A DNA stretch of 47,153 bases from a virus: IMG/VR virus record IMGVR_UViG_3300009159_000099, positions 1-47,153 of that record, one strand, 5' to 3'. The notes beneath the pieces were generated by a model that was not told where the DNA came from, did no database searches, and saw only the letters and a program-made list of their open reading frames with translations. This document shows positions 1 to 9,011 of this stretch, one piece after another. The position numbers were made by a program, and so were the translations under genes. How positions within the stretch are numbered: position 1 is the first letter of the stretch; every line of letters starts with the position of its first letter.

Positions 1-122
1 CCGTAGTTGTTGTAGTTGTAGTTGTCGGTGCTGCCGTAGTTGTTGTAGTTGTAGTTGTCGGTGCTGCCGTAGTTGTTGTAGTTGTAGTTGTCGGTGCTGC
101 CGTAGTTGTTGTAGTTGTAGTT
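1..122. repeat. 33-bp tandem repeats inside the Thr-rich coding region
   Basis: Three full 33-base units (1-33, 34-66, 67-99) and part of a fourth (100-122) are identical to each other. On the minus strand each unit encodes eight threonines followed by Ala-Ala-Pro. The array reaches the window edge, so its copy number is unknown. It lies inside the partial adhesin gene and keeps its reading frame. Confidence 0.95.
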
Positions 123-1213
123 GGTGCAACGTATCCACACGCCGGGTCATTATAAGCAATTACCGACTCGTAAGTTCCACAAGAACCATCAGCAAAAACA
201 CCAATCTTATTATGGTTTACATTATCGCAATATTCATACAAATAAGTTCCATATGGAGGACAGGTAGTTGTAGTAGTTGTTGTAGTTGTAGTTGGTGCTG
301 CCGTAGTTGTAGTAGTAGTTGTAGTAGTTGTAGTACAATTTACCGTTACTGTAAGTGTTTGAACTGTTACCGTTCCTTCCGAATCTTTCACTGCAATATA
401 GTATATTCCATTTGAAATATTATTCCAACTGTATGGATTTGGTGATGCAGCATATCTAGTTCCACTAATACCATTAACTGCATTAGATGCATTTGGAGCT
501 GAATCTGCAATTGCAATCCAATCATATGTCCCACTACCTCCTGCAATAGTTGAAGTAAATGAACCAAGTATTCCAGAACAAGTAACACCACTATTTGTTA
601 TAGTTAATGGTGGTCTGGTTGTAGTAGTAGTTGTAGTAGTTGATGTAGTAGTAGTTGTAGTAGTAGTTGTAGTAGTTGATGTTGTAGTTGTAGTACAATT
701 TACTGTTACTGAAATTCCTTGAACTGTTACATTGCCTACCGAATCCATTACTGCAATATAATATGTTCCATTTGAAATATTAGACCATTGATATGGATTT
801 GGTGAGGCAGCATATCTTGTTCCACTAATTCCCCTAACTGCATTATCTGCATTTGCTTGAGTTGTACCAATTGCAATAAAATTATATGTTCCACTACCTC
901 CCCCAATAGTTGAAGTAAATGCACCAAGTATACCAAAACAAGTAACACCACTATTTGTTATAGTTAATGGAGGTAAAGTAGTTGTAGTTGTTGTAGTTGT
1001 TGTAGTTGATGTAGTTGTAGTTGTTGTAGTTGTTGTGGTATATTCAAAATCAGTAAATCTATCTGGTGTTAAAAATCTGGAATCCCCAGTTATTGTATAT
1101 GCTTGACGTGATAAATTTACAAATGATGTAGAGGCAGTTCCACCAGCGGAAGCCACACCTGCTGATATTTCCGAAAATGATATTGGTCCAGAAGATTTAA
1201 CTGGTATTGGCAT
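1..1213 (-). CDS. Thr-rich adhesin or fibre protein with SprB-like repeats (partial, runs off left edge)
   Basis: An open frame of 404 codons starts at 1213 and continues past base 1 without a stop. The N-terminus (MPIPVKSSGPISFSEIS) resembles the start of many phage fibre or virion proteins. After residue 50 come runs of threonine, then two nearly identical 89-residue units (bases 961-695 and 601-335). Each begins ITNSGVTC and ends VTVNC with a GGSGTY core, resembling the SprB repeat of Bacteroidota surface adhesins. A Cys-rich unit at 262-128 follows (YADGSCGTYE-like, ending CGYV), then Thr runs broken by Ala-Ala-Pro. The start ATG shares one base with the stop of the upstream fibre gene (TAATG). 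I infer a virion-attached, host-binding fibre; the C-terminus is not visible. Confidence 0.8.
   Translation of the reverse strand, partial: MPIPVKSSGPISFSEISAGVASAGGTASTSFVNLSRQAYTITGDSRFLTPDRFTDFEYTTTTTTTTTTSTTTTTTTTTTLPPLTITNSGVTCFGILGAFTSTIGGGSGTYNFIAIGTTQANADNAVRGISGTRYAASPNPYQWSNISNGTYYIAVMDSVGNVTVQGISVTVNCTTTTTSTTTTTTTTTTTSTTTTTTTTRPPLTITNSGVTCSGILGSFTSTIAGGSGTYDWIAIADSAPNASNAVNGISGTRYAASPNPYSWNNISNGIYYIAVKDSEGTVTVQTLTVTVNCTTTTTTTTTTTAAPTTTTTTTTTTCPPYGTYLYEYCDNVNHNKIGVFADGSCGTYESVIAYNDPACGYVAPTTTTTTTAAPTTTTTTTTAAPTTTTTTTTAAPTTTTTTTT
335..961 (-). repeat. Tandem duplication of an 89-residue SprB-like domain
   Basis: Two 267-base units (961-695 and 601-335) encode closely similar domains of equal length, each with one cysteine near either end. 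A Thr/Ser-rich linker encoded by 602-694 separates them. Sequence between the units is conserved at both protein and DNA level, which points to a fairly recent in-frame duplication. Confidence 0.9.
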
Positions 1214-4200
1214 TATTTAATTAGCTTTTTAATTTCATCTAATTCAAACTTTAATTCTTTTATAGCTTGTAATAACAACGGAACTACTTTTTCATATTGA
1301 ATTGTTAAATAATTTTCACCACTTATAGAATTACCATCACTACCTATATCAAATGGCGCAGGTTTAACAATTTCAGGTAATACTGATTGTATTTCTTGTG
1401 CTAAAAATCCAACTTGTTTATTTTTACTTAAATTTTTATTTAATTTATTTGCTTCATTTGTAAAATTAAAATATACACCATTTATTTTATGCACCTTATC
1501 TAATGCAGATGTTATAGTTGTTATATTTTCTTTTAATCTTTTATCGGATGCTTGTGATATAATATCTCCAGTAAATGAACCACTTCCTCCAACCTGTAAA
1601 TTATTGTTTACTCTTAATGAGCCTATACAATCTATTGCATATCCACTATTTGCCGCCAATGTATTATATACTTTTAATCCACCATCGTTTACCGTTAATG
1701 CAGCAAATCCAGGATTAGTACCATCACCATCTACCCATAATGCAACACCAGAACTTGCATAAAAAATAGGAGCACCTAAACCAGAATCATAAGTTAAATA
1801 TGTATTTGCCGTACCCATTCTGAATTTGGCTTCACCTGCGTACCAATAGTTGTTTGAATCTAACCAAAGCCCATCTTCAGTTCCACTTACATCTTTTCCA
1901 ATTTTTGCAGTACCTGCTGTCATAAATCCACTAAATGAACCACCAGTTGCAGTTATATTACCATTTACAGATAGGGTACTGCCATCAAAAGTTAGTTTAT
2001 CACCTAATGAAAATATATTTGTAGAACCAGATGCAAAATAGAATGGTGTTAATGCATTACCATATGTACCACTTCCAACATAAATCTTTTTATTACCACC
2101 ATCTAATGTTATACCATTTTGTCCAACTCTGAGTATATTTGAAATGTATCCATTCACTCCACCAATATTTGGAGAATAAATTGTTGTACTTCCAATAAAT
2201 GAACCACTATATCCTCCATCTGCTAATAATTGTAATTGAGCAGTTGCGTTGTTATAGGCCGTATTTGCTTTTGTAGTTGCATCACTTGCTGCAGTTGAAA
2301 TTGCATTTGATTGTGCATTATTTGCTTTTGTGGTTGCATCTCCAGCTGCGGTTGAAATTGCGTTTGATTGTGCCGCACTCGCTGATATAGATGCGGAAGC
2401 AGCTGCTCTTTGTGAGTATAATAATGCATTTGCATCAGTTGCCGCATTTCCACCGGTTACATTTATAGTTCCACTTATAATCAATGTACTTCCATTCCAA
2501 TATAATTTATCACCTAATGAAAATATATTTGTAGAACCCGATGCAAAATAGAATGGAGTGTTTGCGTTTGAATATGTACCACTTCCAACATAAATTGCTT
2601 TATTACCACCATCTAATGTTATACCATTTTGTCCAACTCTTAAAATGTTTGAAATATATCCGTTTTGTCCACCAATATTTGGAGAATAAATTGTTGTACT
2701 TCCAATAAATGAACCACTATATCCTCCATCTGCTAATGTTTGTAATAATGCAGTAGATTGATTATAACGATAAGTTGATTGAGATAATGCGTATGCAGTT
2801 GCGGATGAACCACTCAATGATGCCGAATCTGCTGCTCTATATGCGGCATTTAAAGCAGATGAACCCGATATAGATGCGGAAGCAGCTGCTCTATCTGCGG
2901 CATTTAAAGCATTTGAACCCGATATAGATGCGGAAGCTGCTGCTCTTACCGAATATAATAAAGCATTTGTATCAGTTGCTGCATTTCCTCCTGTTACATT
3001 TATAGTTCCATTTACAGATAAGTTTGTTCCATCAAATGTTAATTTATCTTTTAATGAAAATTGACCATTACTATCCAAATATACAGATGTATTTGGATTA
3101 TTATATGCACCAGAATATTCAGTATCCCCACCAGGTATTGCTCCACCTATAAATATTTTTCTTGGTGTTTGTCTTGCATCTAAATAAATTGAATTTGGAG
3201 ATTGCCCTACTTTAAACAAAGTACTAAAATATCCTAATTGCCCACCTATAACAGGTGAATAAATTATATTTCCACTAATAAATGAACCACTATAATTTCC
3301 ATCTGCTAAATTTTGAACTCTTGTAAATGCAGGTAATAATCCTTGATAAACACTTTGAGATATAGATGAACTAACTGCTGCAATTGATGCAGATACTGAA
3401 CTACTTAAAGTATAAACAGAACTACTTGTAAATCCAAATGATGATGATAATGATGAACTAATTGAACCAGTTAATGCCAATACCGATGTACTTACGGAAC
3501 TACTTAATGTTAAAATGCTACTACTAGCCGATGAACTATATGTGGTCATCGTTCCACTAATAGAAGATGATACTTGATACAATACTGCATTTGATTGAGA
3601 AACGGATGAACTTATTATTGCATTTGTATCAATATTTGTAGTTGATGGAGCTCCAACAAATGTTGCACTTTGTGTTACAAAAACAGGAACATAATTATTA
3701 TTTAAATCGTAAAATTCAAATTTAAAATTAAATACATCATTTCCCAATATAGTTGGCATCGTTGTTATAAACGAAATACTATCTGGTGAAAATGCCGTAT
3801 CTTGTGATAATTTTAAACTAACATTTCCTAAATGCCATTCCCCATTTGATTGTGAAAAATATAAAGATGCCGATGGATAATTGTTTGGAATACTAAATGG
3901 TATTACAACATCGGAAAGATTTTTTGTTGGAGTTATACCATATAATGTACCAATACTACTACTAAGAGACCCGGATGAAAGATATATTCCTAAATTACTA
4001 TCTACACTTCCTGAATAAAATGCGTCTAAATTTAATTCGTATGTATTTGCTGAATTTATATCTAATGATTGGCTATATCTTAATATACCACTACCTGATA
4101 ATTTTAATCCACTTTCAACTCTACTTGATGTTAATTGTGCAGTTAAAGAACCAGTATTCCAATATTTTTGTAAAGTTTCAGATGTAAATATACCCGTATT

Positions 4201-4995
4201 TCCAACCACACTACCACTTAAACCATATGTAGTTAGTAATTCTTTTGATTCTAATAAAACATCTTGTATTAAATCATAATCTGATATATCACCCTGTGAT
4301 GTTCTAAATACTTTTACTCTTTTTACATCACCCGCAAATGTTTCTAAATTTAAAAGTTTTATATCAGCAAATGATTGTGTAACCGATGATGCGACTTTTG
4401 TATTACCAACGAATGTATATAAAGGTTGTAAAATTTCTTTAATTGTTGCAAATGGTCTTTTATAAAAACGTATTTTTGTAACGTTTGGTAATAATGGATT
4501 TACATTTATTGTTTTTGTCCATTTTACATTATATGTATCCGTCCAATTACTTGGTATAGGCATTATTAAACCATCGGATTCAAATTCTTTTAATTCACCT
4601 AATATAGTAATTGTAGCAGGACCAAATGCAGTCCCATCTAATGGATTACCATTTTCATCTATTGTTTTATTTGGATATATGTAGACAGAAACTACTTTGG
4701 ATGTTCCTTCATAGTATTCAGAAACAAAAGATTCTCCATTTACTGAAGAAGAAACCATGCCCTCACCGGGTTCGTAATAAATGGTATCACCATTTGCATC
4801 TTTTATTTGAATTTTAATAATGGTATCAGGTACCAAATATTCAGAACCTTGAATTAAAAACGCATTTTTACCGCCAGTAAATGTATCATTAAGTTCGGTT
4901 ATTTTAAAATATTTACTATTTGGGTCTGTATCGTTTACTAATACATTTACCTTTTCTAATTTTTCATCAAAAAGGGTTTTTTTAATTACCGGCAT
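1213..4995 (-). CDS. Tail fibre protein with C-terminal S74 intramolecular chaperone
   Basis: This 1260-residue fibre probably forms a trimer at the phage tail. The C-terminal 111 residues (from about 1150) are a Peptidase_S74 chaperone domain. It opens with SDKRLKENI, whose Ser and Lys match the self-cleavage dyad of the family, and it ends in a helical QAIKELKFELDEIKKLIK tail. In this family the domain helps the fibre fold and then cuts itself off. The middle holds Ser-rich heptad-like segments and three copies of a module starting LADGxYSGSF, two of them nearly identical. The N-terminal 200 residues are probably the virion anchor. The gene follows a candidate late promoter at 5014-5021 and is coupled by TAATG to the adhesin downstream. 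Confidence 0.9.
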   Translation of the reverse strand: MPVIKKTLFDEKLEKVNVLVNDTDPNSKYFKITELNDTFTGGKNAFLIQGSEYLVPDTIIKIQIKDANGDTIYYEPGEGMVSSSVNGESFVSEYYEGTSKVVSVYIYPNKTIDENGNPLDGTAFGPATITILGELKEFESDGLIMPIPSNWTDTYNVKWTKTINVNPLLPNVTKIRFYKRPFATIKEILQPLYTFVGNTKVASSVTQSFADIKLLNLETFAGDVKRVKVFRTSQGDISDYDLIQDVLLESKELLTTYGLSGSVVGNTGIFTSETLQKYWNTGSLTAQLTSSRVESGLKLSGSGILRYSQSLDINSANTYELNLDAFYSGSVDSNLGIYLSSGSLSSSIGTLYGITPTKNLSDVVIPFSIPNNYPSASLYFSQSNGEWHLGNVSLKLSQDTAFSPDSISFITTMPTILGNDVFNFKFEFYDLNNNYVPVFVTQSATFVGAPSTTNIDTNAIISSSVSQSNAVLYQVSSSISGTMTTYSSSASSSILTLSSSVSTSVLALTGSISSSLSSSFGFTSSSVYTLSSSVSASIAAVSSSISQSVYQGLLPAFTRVQNLADGNYSGSFISGNIIYSPVIGGQLGYFSTLFKVGQSPNSIYLDARQTPRKIFIGGAIPGGDTEYSGAYNNPNTSVYLDSNGQFSLKDKLTFDGTNLSVNGTINVTGGNAATDTNALLYSVRAAASASISGSNALNAADRAAASASISGSSALNAAYRAADSASLSGSSATAYALSQSTYRYNQSTALLQTLADGGYSGSFIGSTTIYSPNIGGQNGYISNILRVGQNGITLDGGNKAIYVGSGTYSNANTPFYFASGSTNIFSLGDKLYWNGSTLIISGTINVTGGNAATDANALLYSQRAAASASISASAAQSNAISTAAGDATTKANNAQSNAISTAASDATTKANTAYNNATAQLQLLADGGYSGSFIGSTTIYSPNIGGVNGYISNILRVGQNGITLDGGNKKIYVGSGTYGNALTPFYFASGSTNIFSLGDKLTFDGSTLSVNGNITATGGSFSGFMTAGTAKIGKDVSGTEDGLWLDSNNYWYAGEAKFRMGTANTYLTYDSGLGAPIFYASSGVALWVDGDGTNPGFAALTVNDGGLKVYNTLAANSGYAIDCIGSLRVNNNLQVGGSGSFTGDIISQASDKRLKENITTITSALDKVHKINGVYFNFTNEANKLNKNLSKNKQVGFLAQEIQSVLPEIVKPAPFDIGSDGNSISGENYLTIQYEKVVPLLLQAIKELKFELDEIKKLIK
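1996..2737 (-). repeat. Near-identical 232-bp direct repeats in the tail fibre gene
   Basis: The segments 1996-2227 and 2506-2737 align without gaps at an offset of 510 bases (170 codons). They are nearly identical at DNA level, especially 2089-2227 against 2599-2737. A third, diverged copy of the module lies near 3010-3310. The repeats encode the fibre module running from the FSLGDKL segment back to LADGGYSG. Confidence 0.9.
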
Positions 4996-5013
4996 TATAC
5001 GTTTTATTTTATA

Positions 5014-5021
5014 ATAAATAT
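5014..5021 (-). promoter_or_regulatory. Candidate late promoter of the tail fibre gene
   Basis: The coding strand reads ATATTTAT, 18 bases before the fibre start codon at 4995. The same 8-mer stands in front of most virion-gene units of this window. No -33 TTG element lies at the spacing used by the early promoters. Promoter function is inferred from position and recurrence. Confidence 0.5.
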
Positions 5022-5040
5022 GTTAAAAAATTAAAGTACG

Positions 5041-5055
5041 ATATTTATATAAATA
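5041..5055. promoter_or_regulatory. Palindrome in the divergent region, with plus-strand ATATTTAT motif
   Basis: Bases 5042-5055 form a perfect 14-base palindrome, TATTTATATAAATA. Bases 5041-5048 are the ATATTTAT motif in plus orientation, 38 bases before the plus-strand gene at 5087. The site lies between two divergent genes. It could be the promoter of the small gene, an operator for a dimeric DNA-binding protein, or both. Confidence 0.45.
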
Positions 5056-5086
5056 AAACTAATATTTACTATAGAAAAATAAAGTT

Positions 5087-5257
5087 ATGAAATATGCAAT
5101 GCTACAAATCAAAAAAGAAACCCACGAACTTCTCAAAGAATATTGCGAAGAACATGGGTTCAAAATGGGTAGTTTAGTTGAAAATTTAATCAAAAAACAC
5201 GTTGGTGTTCATAAACCATCTTTTAATGTTTTAAAAGTAGATAAAATTAAAAATTAA
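5087..5257 (+). CDS. Small ribbon-helix-helix-like DNA-binding protein
   Basis: This 56-codon gene is the only one I find on the plus strand. The pattern MLQIKKETHELLKEYCEEHG followed by FKMGSLVENLIKKHV fits a short beta strand and two helices, as in CopG/MetJ/Arc-type ribbon-helix-helix repressors, which act as dimers. Its start at 5087 faces away from the tail fibre gene across a 91-base divergent region that contains a 14-base palindrome. Its last 11 bases overlap, tail to tail, the end of the SbcD-SbcC gene. I infer a transcription regulator, possibly of its own divergent promoter. The family call rests on pattern and length only. Confidence 0.7.
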   Translation: MKYAMLQIKKETHELLKEYCEEHGFKMGSLVENLIKKHVGVHKPSFNVLKVDKIKN

Positions 5258-8200
5258 TCTTACTGAATCCATCCACTTTTTTAATTTCAATTAAACCATC
5301 TACAATATCTCTCATTTGTTCTAAGTGAGATATAACCCATATAAAATCAAATTGAGTTTTAAGATATTGCATCATCATAAATAAGGATGATAAATTATCG
5401 GAATCTAATGTACCAAACCCTTCATCAATTACTAAAAAGTTTGGACGGGGTAAGTTACATATGTTAATAAGCGCAACTCTGATTGCCAATCCACTAACAA
5501 ACTTCTCCATACCACTACACATCTCTAAAGGCCATTCCTGGTCATCATAAACTATTTTAGCATTAATTGATTTACCATCCATTTCCATTACACAACTAAA
5601 ATCAACTACTTGCGCAAGAATGTTATTTACTTCGTTTTCAATAACAGGCAAAGCTTTAGAAATTAACTCATAAGGTATCCCATCTCTTTTTACAGAATCC
5701 AAATAGTAGGTGTATAAACGATTCTTTTCTTCCAAGTCTTTAACTTCATTCATCCTAACCTTTATCCCCTCTACAAACGAAGATATGGAGGCAATAACAC
5801 CCTTTGTATCACCAATCTTTCTACTCAATTCAGATACTTCTGCTTCTATTTCTTTTTTGGTTTTTTGTAAACCATTTATCATAGTTTCTATCTTAGTATT
5901 ACGTTTAATGGTTTCTTCATTTATATAATACTTACGAATATTTTCTTCAACAACTTCTAATTGATGCTTTGCTAATTCTATTTTAGTTTTTAATCCGTTT
6001 AATTCTGCTTTTTCGGTTTCAATTGTAGAATATCCTTTTTGATATTTTAATTTTAATGTTTGTAAATCTTTGTATTGTTCTTTGGATGTTTCAAAAAGAC
6101 TCATTACATTTAGAGAACCATTTACATCATCCAAACTATAATCTAAACTCGCTTCCAATCCCTCCAACTCTTCTTTTGCTTTTAATGCATCTTTTACGAA
6201 TACGTTATCACAACAGAATTTACAATTAGGGTCATATTCATGTGTTTCTAAATGAGCAATCTTATCTTTAATAGTTTGAATTTTTTGTTTTAATAATTGA
6301 TGTTTGGTATTTGCTTCACTATAATCTCTTTCTGCTTTAACATAATTAGAGTGAGCTTCTTCAATATCAATGTGTTCTTCTTCTGAAATATAAAACTTTT
6401 TAGTGGTTTCCATTGATTCAGAAACATCTGCAACCAATTTACTATAATTGGTAATAGTATTTTGTTTTGTTTCAAATGAAGAAGTATACCCATTCAATGT
6501 AGATTGTAATTTTGTTTTAGATTGATTCAAATCATCTATATTTAAATTACCATCCATAGGAACTAATTGAGCACTTAATCCAACAATTCTTTCTCCTAAA
6601 TCATCTCTATCATATGTTCTAATATCTAATGTTTTTTCTAAATCTTTAAGTTCGGTAGTTTTAGCAATAAATTCAATCTTTTTTTCAGCTAATTCTGAAG
6701 TAAAATCTATTTTCTTAAAGTTTTTAATTAAGATAGAAACTTCTTTAATATCTTCACTTGCAATATCGTATAATTTATCAAATATGTTAATACCCATAAA
6801 TTGTGCTAATAAATCTTTTCTTTCCGATTGAGATTTATCAATAAATAAAGCATTGTTTCCTTGTAATGATAATGCAGTTAAAATAAAATCTTCATATTTT
6901 CCTACATATTGTTCAATAATTTGATTCGTATCTCTTCTTTCATTTCCATTTAAGATTGTATTTAATCCATTTTCTTCTTTCCAAAACTGAACATCAACTT
7001 TAACATTTTTCCCTTTGTTAATTGTTTTGGCAGTTCTTTCAATGTGGTAATTCAATCCATCAATTTGAAAATGTAAATGGCAAACAAAATCCGTTTTACG
7101 ATTGTTTAAAATATTAGATGCTTTAAATGCTCTACTGCACTTATCGTATAAACAAAATGAAATTGCATCAAATAGAGAAGATTTACCAGCTGCATTTGGT
7201 GCAAATAATCCCATTAATCCACCAATTTTAGTAAAATCAATTTTGTTATTTTCTCCATAACTAAACATATTAGAAAACTCAAACTTAACTGGTTTCCAAT
7301 GTATGTTTCTTTGTATATCATCGTGAGTTATTCTACTATTAATATCTCTATTAATATTTTCCAACCCATCTAAATCTTCTTTAGTAACAAACGGCATCAT
7401 TCTACCAATATAATCATTTATAAGAGAGTTCTGATAGTTTACATCGGTTATATCTTCAAAATCTAATCTATTGTTTCTATTTCCTGTTTTTGATTTAGAA
7501 AGTGAATCTGTTCTAATAATTGTAAAATCCTCAACACCATATAATTGTTTTATTTCAGCAATTACTCGTTTAGTATCCGAAGTATCCGTATTTGATAAAC
7601 GAACTCTTAAACGAGGATTCTTTGGCATATCGGAAACCTTTGGAACATTTCCATTATCAATATCCATAGTATAATATCCATAATCATTTTGAATATCAAT
7701 TTCCTCATAACTCATTTTATCCAAATCCCAAACAAGCAAACCATGTTTCTCCAAAGTTTCACCAAAATTTTGCTGAACCAATGAACCTGCATATGCAATA
7801 GTACATCCTTTAGGAGATGTAATGATTTGTCTTTTATGAATATCTCCTAATAGAGCCAAATCATACCCATCAAACATATCGGGTGTAAAATGCCGAGATG
7901 ATACCACATATCCAATATCCGTTTGAGATGTATCTAATGGTCCGTGAAAAAGTGCAATCTTTTTATTACCAAAAAGTTTATTTGCAGGAATCCAATTTTC
8001 TCTTTTATCAAAAATAGAAAATACAGAAAAATCTACTCCACCAATTGAGTAAACTTGAGTATCTCGTAGGTATGTAAAGTTTGGTAAATTTAATGCCTCT
8101 ACGATTGGAGTAAGTACATCCAATCTATCGGAATTATTCATATTACAATCGTGATTTCCCGTAATAAGAATAGTTTCACACAATTTAGAACACTCCGTAA

Positions 8201-8408
8201 ATAACCAACTAATCTCTCTAACCAATTCAGGGGATAGTTCTAATTTAGCATGAGCAATATCACCTGCTAAATAAATTATTGAATCCTCTGTTCCTCTTTT
8301 ACGAATTTCATTAAACATTTTATTAAACACCTGACGATACTCATTATGTCTTTTTACATTACGAATATGTACATCGGCCACATGAAACACCTTTTTTAAT
8401 TTTAACAT
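5247..8408 (-). CDS. Fused SbcD-SbcC (Mre11-Rad50, T4 gp47-gp46-like) recombination nuclease
   Basis: One 1053-residue chain carries both subunits of the Mre11-Rad50 complex, which resects DNA ends for recombination-dependent replication and repair. The first 240 residues hold the metallophosphoesterase motifs DVH (12-14), GD...H (49-53), GNHD (84-87), H155 and GDIH (188-191). An ABC-type ATPase follows, with Walker A at 400-411 (GLFAPNAAGKSS). It continues with coiled coils, a zinc-hook CKFC at 729-732, a signature SGMEKF (965-970), Walker B at 991-1002 (LVIDEGFGTLD) and H1028. In T4 these are two genes. The 3' end overlaps the plus-strand gene by 11 bases. No clear promoter precedes it in 8409-8453. 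Confidence 0.95.
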   Translation of the reverse strand: MLKLKKVFHVADVHIRNVKRHNEYRQVFNKMFNEIRKRGTEDSIIYLAGDIAHAKLELSPELVREISWLFTECSKLCETILITGNHDCNMNNSDRLDVLTPIVEALNLPNFTYLRDTQVYSIGGVDFSVFSIFDKRENWIPANKLFGNKKIALFHGPLDTSQTDIGYVVSSRHFTPDMFDGYDLALLGDIHKRQIITSPKGCTIAYAGSLVQQNFGETLEKHGLLVWDLDKMSYEEIDIQNDYGYYTMDIDNGNVPKVSDMPKNPRLRVRLSNTDTSDTKRVIAEIKQLYGVEDFTIIRTDSLSKSKTGNRNNRLDFEDITDVNYQNSLINDYIGRMMPFVTKEDLDGLENINRDINSRITHDDIQRNIHWKPVKFEFSNMFSYGENNKIDFTKIGGLMGLFAPNAAGKSSLFDAISFCLYDKCSRAFKASNILNNRKTDFVCHLHFQIDGLNYHIERTAKTINKGKNVKVDVQFWKEENGLNTILNGNERRDTNQIIEQYVGKYEDFILTALSLQGNNALFIDKSQSERKDLLAQFMGINIFDKLYDIASEDIKEVSILIKNFKKIDFTSELAEKKIEFIAKTTELKDLEKTLDIRTYDRDDLGERIVGLSAQLVPMDGNLNIDDLNQSKTKLQSTLNGYTSSFETKQNTITNYSKLVADVSESMETTKKFYISEEEHIDIEEAHSNYVKAERDYSEANTKHQLLKQKIQTIKDKIAHLETHEYDPNCKFCCDNVFVKDALKAKEELEGLEASLDYSLDDVNGSLNVMSLFETSKEQYKDLQTLKLKYQKGYSTIETEKAELNGLKTKIELAKHQLEVVEENIRKYYINEETIKRNTKIETMINGLQKTKKEIEAEVSELSRKIGDTKGVIASISSFVEGIKVRMNEVKDLEEKNRLYTYYLDSVKRDGIPYELISKALPVIENEVNNILAQVVDFSCVMEMDGKSINAKIVYDDQEWPLEMCSGMEKFVSGLAIRVALINICNLPRPNFLVIDEGFGTLDSDNLSSLFMMMQYLKTQFDFIWVISHLEQMRDIVDGLIEIKKVDGFSKINF

Positions 8409-8453
8409 AAGTTATTTTTTATATAGTATTTTATATTGTAAATTATTTTTATT

Positions 8454-9011
8454 CTATTCATAAACTATCTTTTTTTCATGTCCTACTATTAAAGTTGGGT
8501 CAATATATGATTTATAACCTCTTTCTCTTGCTTTTTTTGCAAATGTAAAATCTTCCCATTGGTCTGGGTCCTGTGGTTCAAATGGGTCTATAATACAATC
8601 AAATACTTCTCTTTTAACCAACATAAACCCCATACCATTTGCTTTAACTTCCATTAAATCGGTTTTACCTACAATATCTTCTATTGTTAAAGTTTTTCCA
8701 TCTAATTTACAACAAGCAAATAAATCTGGTGATTTTTTGTATATTCCAGATATTATTGGTAAATTATGATTTACTAATTTTTCTAACATTTTAAAATTAA
8801 AAACTTGGTCACTATCAATCCACATATAATGTGTGGGTTTAAATACTTTTGCTCTATACAACAAAGCTTCTCTATTATAAAAAATATTTGGTGCGTATCC
8901 ACTAATATGAAACCAATCCCACTCTTTTGGCATACAATATAAAACATTTGTCCAACTATCTATGAATCTATTGGAAAAATCTCTACCAGGAAGTATAAAT
9001 CCTATTTTCAT
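8454..9011 (-). CDS. GT-A fold glycosyltransferase-like protein
   Basis: The 185 residues contain a DSD motif (66-68, in YMWIDSDQVF) that would bind a metal-nucleotide-sugar. NGMGFMLVKREVF (125-137), WEDFTFAKKARERG (152-165) and a late His (178) follow, the usual order in short GT2-like enzymes. The start overlaps the primase stop by one base (TAATG), so the two are probably translated together. The acceptor is unknown; in phages such enzymes modify phage DNA, virion proteins or host surface sugars. Its place between recombination and primase genes makes DNA-base glycosylation possible, but nothing in the sequence proves it. Confidence 0.75.
   Translation of the reverse strand: MKIGFILPGRDFSNRFIDSWTNVLYCMPKEWDWFHISGYAPNIFYNREALLYRAKVFKPTHYMWIDSDQVFNFKMLEKLVNHNLPIISGIYKKSPDLFACCKLDGKTLTIEDIVGKTDLMEVKANGMGFMLVKREVFDCIIDPFEPQDPDQWEDFTFAKKARERGYKSYIDPTLIVGHEKKIVYE

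Noticed and set aside
1-122. Possible CRISPR array
   Set aside because: The 33-base units are directly adjacent with no spacers and translate in frame as part of a larger protein.
388-951. Two 67-codon minus-strand frames in the Thr-rich region
   Set aside because: They are out-of-frame shadows of the duplicated SprB-like domains; the long partial frame starting at 1213 explains the sequence.
5048-5055. T4-style late promoter TATAAATA on the plus strand
   Set aside because: It is one arm of a 14-base palindrome, and the exact T4 form is not repeated before other genes; the ATATTTAT reading is consistent across the window.
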